From positions 1 to 21,714 of IMG/VR virus record IMGVR_UViG_3300047375_000132: 21,714 bases of DNA, one strand, 5' to 3'. The translations under genes were made by a program, and so were the position numbers. The DNA comes from a virus. The notes below the pieces were generated by a model that worked only from the letters and a program-made list of their open reading frames with translations, was not told the DNA's origin and did not search any database. How positions within the stretch are numbered: the stretch's first letter is position 1; each line of letters starts with the position of its first letter. Of the stretch, positions 20,874-21,714 are shown piece after piece.

Positions 20874-21714
20874 CTTCTACCTCTTGGTTTACCATCAACT
20901 CTTATAACTCCGACTTGGAAGTCTTCTGTTAAAGATCCTGTAATTTTCATTTGTACCTGTCTTGCGCTAAACCTTGCATCAGTATATCCGTCTGTTTGGA
21001 AGGTAAAGTTACCGAAATCTGTTTGAGATCCTAGAGGTGTAAAGCCACCAGTAAATCCTACAGTTATGCCTGGCAAGTTTGCAGACTCTTCGTCTGGAAT
21101 AATTTGGTTTACCTGTATAACTCTGTCACCGTTGCCTATCTCTATAGGTGCGCTAGTACAAAATGGCACTTGATTGCCTATGCCTGGTGAGTCAAACAAT
21201 GGTCTTTTATCATGCTCGTATACATTACCGTTTGAGTCGCATGCTATTGGATTAGCAAACACTCCCTGGTCAATCCAACATGTTCTATTCATAGATCCTA
21301 TAGACCATACATTGTCTAAGTAGTTCCAGATAACATATTTGTTTGGTGTTGGTTGGTAGTCATCCCCGACTGGGAAAAACCACCATATCTCATTAAAGTC
21401 TACGTTATGTGTACCAAAAGTATTTTCTTGTGTACCAGATTGTATGTTATCAAAAATGAAATCATGCACATTTGATTTTAGTTCTTTTACAGTACCTGAG
21501 TATGTGAAAAATGAGTTCTCGCCAATCCATGATATGAAGTCACCAGAAGCAACTATGCCTCTAGGACAGATAGCCTTGCAGTTAACTCCAGCGTCTTGTA
21601 TTCCATATACAAATGGAGAACCAGCATAATACATTTTATTAATACCAATATCGGTAAATATAATAACGCTGTTCTGCCACTTAACTGCATACAAGGCTCT
21701 ACCACCAGTAGGTA
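20870..21714 (-). CDS. Tail hub / DNA-stabilisation protein, P22 gp10-like, partial
   Basis: The 5' end lies beyond the right edge: the frame stays open to base 21714 with residues PTGGRALYAVKWQ at the cut, so no start is visible. The 281 residues visible are rich in Trp, Gly, Asn and aromatic strands (IIFTDIGINKMYYAGSPFVYGIQ, ICPRGIVASGDFISWIGENSFFTYSG, NEIWWFFPVGDD), the beta-propeller-like pattern of P22 gp10 and related tail/packaged-DNA-stabilisation proteins. The C-terminus FSARQVQMKITGSLTEDFQVGVIRVDGKPRGR is also typical of this family. Such proteins close the portal channel and join it to tail parts. The stop overlaps the next ATG (ATGA). Confidence 0.76.
   Translation of the reverse strand, partial: PTGGRALYAVKWQNSVIIFTDIGINKMYYAGSPFVYGIQDAGVNCKAICPRGIVASGDFISWIGENSFFTYSGTVKELKSNVHDFIFDNIQSGTQENTFGTHNVDFNEIWWFFPVGDDYQPTPNKYVIWNYLDNVWSIGSMNRTCWIDQGVFANPIACDSNGNVYEHDKRPLFDSPGIGNQVPFCTSAPIEIGNGDRVIQVNQIIPDEESANLPGITVGFTGGFTPLGSQTDFGNFTFQTDGYTDARFSARQVQMKITGSLTEDFQVGVIRVDGKPRGRR

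Overview
The window reads as 21.7 kb of a short-tailed, P22-like double-stranded DNA phage. The evidence is a P22-type portal, a two-subunit terminase, a GNAT-like virion protein, two or three consecutive putative ejection proteins and the end of a tail/DNA-stabilisation protein. Base composition is AT-rich with local GCGC-rich patches. Several proteins (the RFGDP...RRKSFRARH protein, the Gly/Gln-rich ejection protein, the giant internal protein) resemble what I know from uncultured marine or freshwater bacteriophages, so an aquatic proteobacterial host is likely, but the sequence does not fix the host. No integrase, CI-type repressor, DNA polymerase, RNA polymerase, lysis gene, major capsid protein or tRNA is visible. 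Both ends cut genes, so this is part of a larger genome.

Layout, left to right. (1) 1-6007, minus strand: packaging and head entry. Transcription runs from the small terminase through the large terminase and portal into a run of small proteins, three of them very basic, and ends in a PD-(D/E)XK nuclease cut by the left edge. (2) 6008-6159: divergent promoter region. (3) 6160-8159, plus strand: ten tightly packed tiny genes, many acidic, typical of a phage early or host-takeover region, followed by a structured sequence at 8172-8236 between convergent operons. (4) 8268-13589, minus strand: replication and recombination operon. In transcription order it holds an HTH_17 regulator, a DUF2800/Cas4-like nuclease, a coiled-coil small protein, a Sak4-like ATPase, a tiny zinc protein, an SSB-like protein with an acidic tip, a zinc-finger protein, a TOPRIM-RepA type primase-helicase, then an iteron-like repeat block with strong hairpins, and a winged-helix protein. 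(5) 13590-13678: a second divergent control region with a 12-bp inverted repeat. (6) 13679-14237, plus strand: a DUF3310 protein and a ribbon-helix-helix-like protein. (7) 14206-21714, minus strand: tail/ejection module and a second PD-(D/E)XK nuclease.

How it works together: a virion module (tail hub, structural and ejection proteins, then portal and terminase) is read on the minus strand. A compact early gene block is read on the plus strand. The central operon would build the replisome and a single-strand annealing or recombination system. The most interesting unexplained structures are the 22-bp repeat and hairpin block beside the replication genes (candidate origin), the tiny-gene early cluster (candidate anti-defence or host-takeover genes), the regular GCGCT repeats in the 3' end of the small terminase gene (candidate packaging site) and the nested stem-loops at 8172-8236.
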